Under the pieces are notes generated by a model. It was not told the origin of the DNA and searched no databases. It saw only the letters and a program-made list of their open reading frames with translations. From assembly GCA_958422845.1 (NCBI GenBank), contig CATZPU010000036.1:1-8537 (forward strand): a DNA stretch of 8,537 bases, in the 5' to 3' direction. This DNA is from an uncultured Lachnospiraceae bacterium (GTDB lineage Bacteria; Bacillota; Clostridia; Lachnospirales; Lachnospiraceae). Both the position numbers and the translations under genes were made by a program. Shown one piece after another: positions 5,782 through 8,537 of this stretch. Position 1 is the first letter of the stretch, and each line of letters starts with the position of its first letter.

Positions 5782-6785
5782 AAAAAAGTATATTTGCAGT
5801 ATGTGATCTGGAGGCATCTTACGCATGTAATCTCATGGATTATCTGAACGAAAAAAAGACGACGCCTTTCGAGGTGCAGGCGTTTACGAGCGTGGAGAGT
5901 CTGCGGCAGTTTGCTAAGAAAAATGAGATCGAGATTTTGCTGATCTCGACGAGAGCAATGTGCAATGAGATTCGTGAGCTTCCGATCAGCCGCACAATCA
6001 TTTTATCGGAGGGAGAAAAGCTTCAGGATCTGGAAGAATATCCTTTCGTGTATAAATATCAGTCGTCGGATCAGATTCTTGCAGAGGTGATGGAACATTA
6101 TTCTGTAGGAGAAACGCAGCCCCGTCTTTTGACGCTCCACGGGCAAAAGACAAAGGTTTATGGCGTTTATTCGCCGGTTGCGAGGACGCGCAAGACTTCT
6201 TTTGCACTTGCACTCGGAGAGATATTGGCAGAGACGAAGCAGGTGCTTTATCTGAATTTTGAGGAGTTTTCAGGATTTGAAGAACTTTTCGGTTCAAATT
6301 ATAAGGCTGATATTACTGATCTGATCTATTTTGCGCGGCAGAAGGAGGGAGGACTTGTATACCGGCTCAATTCGATAGTGCAGACCTTTCATGAACTTCA
6401 GTATATTCCGCCTGCGCTTTCTCTGGCAGATATCCGTGACGTTTCCGGTGAGGAATGGATTGAATTTTTGCAGCAGATCGTAACGTACTGTGATTATGAC
6501 ATCATTATTCTTGATCTTTGCGAACAGATGGATGATATGTTTCAGATATTGAATCAGTGCGACCGCATCTACATGCCTGTGCAGGAGGATATGATCTCGG
6601 AGGCGAAGCTTCGCCAGTACGAAAAGCTGATTCGGATGCTTGAATTAGACGAGGTGTTTGAAAAGACGCGGAGACTTAAGCTTCCGGTACAGCCGCTTCT
6701 GCGGGAAAATGGTGACTTGACGCAGCAGCTTGTCTGGGGTGAGATGGGAAATTATGTGAGGAGACTTTTGTGGGAGGAGGAATAG
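5778..6785 (+). CDS. TadZ/CpaE-like protein with divergent P-loop ATPase domain
   Basis: A 335-residue protein, best read as the TadZ/CpaE localisation factor of the pilus. Residues 1-110 form an alternating alpha/beta domain resembling a degenerate response-regulator receiver (MKKSIFAVCD... EIEILLISTRA). From residue 126 a SIMIBI (ParA/MinD-like) ATPase fold begins: VYGVYSPVARTRKTSFALALGEIL at the P-loop position, VLYLNFEEFSG (156-166) as the next strand, and DYDIIILDL (239-247) as Walker B. The P-loop is unusual: the normal KGGxGKT glycines and leading lysine are replaced by SPVARTRKTS, keeping only Lys139-Thr140, so ATP turnover is doubtful. The start is TTG 5778, with AGGAGG at 5766-5771 six bases upstream and a 4-bp TTGA overlap with the peptidase stop. 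The frame is open further upstream, but that stretch only shadows the peptidase gene. Function is inferred from fold and from its place before cpaF. Confidence 0.78.
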   Translation: MKKSIFAVCDLEASYACNLMDYLNEKKTTPFEVQAFTSVESLRQFAKKNEIEILLISTRAMCNEIRELPISRTIILSEGEKLQDLEEYPFVYKYQSSDQILAEVMEHYSVGETQPRLLTLHGQKTKVYGVYSPVARTRKTSFALALGEILAETKQVLYLNFEEFSGFEELFGSNYKADITDLIYFARQKEGGLVYRLNSIVQTFHELQYIPPALSLADIRDVSGEEWIEFLQQIVTYCDYDIIILDLCEQMDDMFQILNQCDRIYMPVQEDMISEAKLRQYEKLIRMLELDEVFEKTRRLKLPVQPLLRENGDLTQQLVWGEMGNYVRRLLWEEE

Positions 6786-6788
6786 TAT

Positions 6789-8012
6789 GTGGATGAATGT
6801 AAGTTTCTGCTGCTTCGCAAGCGGCTGATGGAGAGCCTTGAAGAGTATCGGGAGGTAAAAGATGAAGAGATCTACAGGATGATCGATGAGCTGATCCTGC
6901 AAAGCGGAAGTGATTTTTATGTACGCCTGTCGGAGCGCAGCGGGCTCCGCAGAGCGTTGTTCGATTCTGTGAGACGGCTTGATATTTTGCAGGAGCTCAT
7001 CGATGACAATAGTGTAACAGAGATCATGGTGAACGGAACAGAGGGGATTTTTATTGAGAGGAACGGAAAGATCTCTGCGTGGGATAAAAACTTTTACTCT
7101 CAGGAACGGCTTGAAGATATTGCGCAGCAGATAGTCGGACAGTGCAACCGCATTGTAAATGAATCCGTACCGATCGTTGATGCAAGGCTTGAAAACGGTG
7201 CGCGTGTCAACATTGTCATGCCGCCTGTAGCTTTAAATGGTCCGGTCATTACGATCAGAAGATTTCCCGATCGGGCGATTACGATGGAGGAGCTGATCAG
7301 ATGGAAAACCGTAACGCAGGAGGTAGCGGAATTTTTAGAACATCTTGTTTGTGCCGGTTACAATATTTTTATTTCCGGCGGTACGGGTTCCGGAAAGACG
7401 ACGTTTATGAATGCACTGTCAAATTATATTCCAAAGACGGAGCGGATCATTACGATTGAAGATAATGCAGAGCTGCAGATTCAGGGAGTGAAGAATCTGG
7501 TACGTCTCGAAGCGAGGAATGCGAATGCGGAGGGCAATAAGGCAGTCACGATAAGAGATCTGATAAAATCAAGTCTGCGCATGCGGCCGGATCGGATTTT
7601 GATTGGAGAGGTGAGAGGCAGTGAGGCGATTGATCTTTTGCAGGCATTAAATACGGGGCATGACGGCTCTATCAGTACAGGGCATGCAAACAGTCCGAAT
7701 GACATGATAGCGAGGCTTGAGACAATGGTGCTCATGGGAGTGGAGATACCTCTTCCGGCTGTGCGCCGTCAGATCGCTTCGGGGATCGATGTAATCGTCC
7801 ATCTCGGCAGGCTGAGGGACGGTACGAGGAAGGTTTTACAGATCATAGAGCTTCTTGGATATAAAAGTATGCAGGACGAGATAAAGACACAGATCTTGTA
7901 TGAATTTGAGGAGGAAGGTGATGGCTCATGCGCAGAGGTCGAAGGAAAGTTATTAAGAAAGAACGGGCTGAAAAGGACGCAGAAGCTGCAAAATGCAGGG
8001 CTTCTGATCTGA
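6789..8012 (+). CDS. cpaF: Tad pilus assembly ATPase (TadA/CpaF family)
   Basis: A 407-residue secretion ATPase of the type II/IV (VirB11/GspE-like) superfamily, which powers Flp pilus assembly from the cytoplasmic side of the membrane. After an N-terminal domain (about 1-170, with VTEIMVNGTEGIFIERNGK at 76-94), the ATPase core shows Walker A GGTGSGKTT (197-205, Lys203), the Asp box ITIEDNAEL (221-229), Walker B RILIGEVRG (269-277) and the His box STGHANS (296-302). A C-terminal tail ending KLQNAGLLI follows, as in related CpaF proteins. The start is GTG 6789, with a strong GGGAGGAGG at 6772-6780 eight bases upstream. ATG triplets at 6787 and 6793 are out of frame. It begins 3 bp after the TadZ-like gene, and its last 85 bp overlap tadB. 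The Tad assignment rests on the neighbouring peptidase, TadZ-like and TadB genes. Confidence 0.95.
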   Translation: MDECKFLLLRKRLMESLEEYREVKDEEIYRMIDELILQSGSDFYVRLSERSGLRRALFDSVRRLDILQELIDDNSVTEIMVNGTEGIFIERNGKISAWDKNFYSQERLEDIAQQIVGQCNRIVNESVPIVDARLENGARVNIVMPPVALNGPVITIRRFPDRAITMEELIRWKTVTQEVAEFLEHLVCAGYNIFISGGTGSGKTTFMNALSNYIPKTERIITIEDNAELQIQGVKNLVRLEARNANAEGNKAVTIRDLIKSSLRMRPDRILIGEVRGSEAIDLLQALNTGHDGSISTGHANSPNDMIARLETMVLMGVEIPLPAVRRQIASGIDVIVHLGRLRDGTRKVLQIIELLGYKSMQDEIKTQILYEFEEEGDGSCAEVEGKLLRKNGLKRTQKLQNAGLLI

Positions 8013-8537
8013 ATGACGGGCGGGAGGATTACAGCGTGTACCGTCTTTGCAGAAAAGAAAAGATTCGGTATACGGCTGTCTATCTGATGCTTGATGCGGC
8101 AGTCAGCTATCTGTTCTTTGAATCATGTATCGCATTCGTTCTGCTTTTGCCGGGGCTTGTGTGGTTTTTGAGGGAGCAGCGTAAAACACTTCAAAAAATG
8201 CGCATGGAGCGGATCAAACGACAGTTTCTTGATGGTATTCAAATGATGTCTGCCTCTTTGCAGGCAGGTTATTCAGCAGAGAATGCGGTTCGGGAGGCGA
8301 TCAGAGAGCTCGTAAAGGTGTATGAGCCAAACGATATTATTGTAAGAGAGTTTCGGCTGATCAGCGCTCAGCTTGCTATGAGCCGGAGTCTGGAGGAGCT
8401 GTTTCTTGATTTTGGCAGACGCAGTGCGGTAGAGGATATTATAAGCTTTGCAGAGGTTTTGGTGACGGCGAAGCGCTCCGGCGGCGATCTGCTTGCAGTG
8501 ATCCGCAATACAGTCTCGTGTATCAGACAGAAGCAGG
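7928..8537 (+). CDS. tadB: TadB-like inner-membrane pilus platform protein (partial, runs off the right edge)
   Basis: The first 203 residues of a type II secretion system F-domain protein, the inner-membrane platform on which the CpaF ATPase acts. A strongly basic cytoplasmic start (MRRGRRKVIKKERAEK) is followed by two hydrophobic segments close together (about 48-64 and 66-81). The T2SSF domain comes next: FLDGIQMMSASLQAGYSAENAVREAI (100-125) through LEELFLDFGRRSAVEDIISFAEVLVTAKRSGGDL (155-188). The start is ATG 7928: an in-frame TGA lies at 7919, GGAGGAAGG sits about 10 bases upstream, and no later in-frame ATG occurs before the first membrane segment. The gene overlaps the end of cpaF by 85 bp in another frame, so the CpaF tail and the basic TadB start are encoded by the same DNA. 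The gene continues past 8537; tadC would be expected next. Confidence 0.88.
   Translation, partial: MRRGRRKVIKKERAEKDAEAAKCRASDLNDGREDYSVYRLCRKEKIRYTAVYLMLDAAVSYLFFESCIAFVLLLPGLVWFLREQRKTLQKMRMERIKRQFLDGIQMMSASLQAGYSAENAVREAIRELVKVYEPNDIIVREFRLISAQLAMSRSLEELFLDFGRRSAVEDIISFAEVLVTAKRSGGDLLAVIRNTVSCIRQKQ

Overview
The window looks like a chromosomal segment from a Gram-positive anaerobe of the class Clostridia, most likely family Lachnospiraceae. I base this on the protein sequences (the GH13 amylase, the clostridial-type GlgB with its Lys-rich N-terminus, and the PucR/CdaR-type regulator), on strong purine-rich ribosome binding sites, on use of TTG and GTG starts, and on the moderate base composition. 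No database search was possible, so the family assignment is inference. Every gene I accept lies on the + strand.

Layout: (1) Positions 1-250 hold no complete gene. They carry an identical 55-bp direct repeat at 1-55 and 130-184, a period of 129 bp, with an imperfect hairpin between the copies. (2) 251-1609 is a cytoplasmic GH13 alpha-glucanase and 1736-3703 is the glycogen branching enzyme glgB; together they form an alpha-glucan (glycogen) storage and turnover pair. (3) 3814-4902 encodes a PucR/CdaR-type transcriptional regulator with its own probable promoter, whose -35 box lies inside a perfect TTGTAA-N4-TTACAA palindrome. (4) 4903-5268 is a 366-bp intergenic region. It holds three ATCACAAAAA repeats at exact 21-bp spacing, an extended -10 promoter, a long rho-independent terminator whose 5' arm overlaps the -10/start region of that promoter, a second stem-loop, and degenerate short repeats. 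(5) From 5269 to the right edge runs a Tad/Flp (tight-adherence, type IVc) pilus operon: prepilin peptidase (TadV/CpaA type), a TadZ/CpaE-like divergent P-loop protein, the TadA/CpaF ATPase, and the 5' part of TadB.

The Tad genes are tightly packed and translationally coupled: a 4-bp overlap between the peptidase and TadZ, 3 bp between TadZ and CpaF, and an 85-bp overlap between CpaF and TadB. The first three use TTG, TTG and GTG starts. Their expected roles are pre-pilin maturation (peptidase), polar or assembly localisation (TadZ), energy for pilus assembly (CpaF) and the inner-membrane platform (TadB). No Flp pilin, TadC or pseudopilin is visible; they would be expected beyond the right edge.

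The coding genes belong to known families. The least explained signals are regulatory or structural: the compact promoter/terminator/A-tract block at 4905-5010, the palindrome in the regulator's promoter, and the frame-preserving repeat at the left edge.
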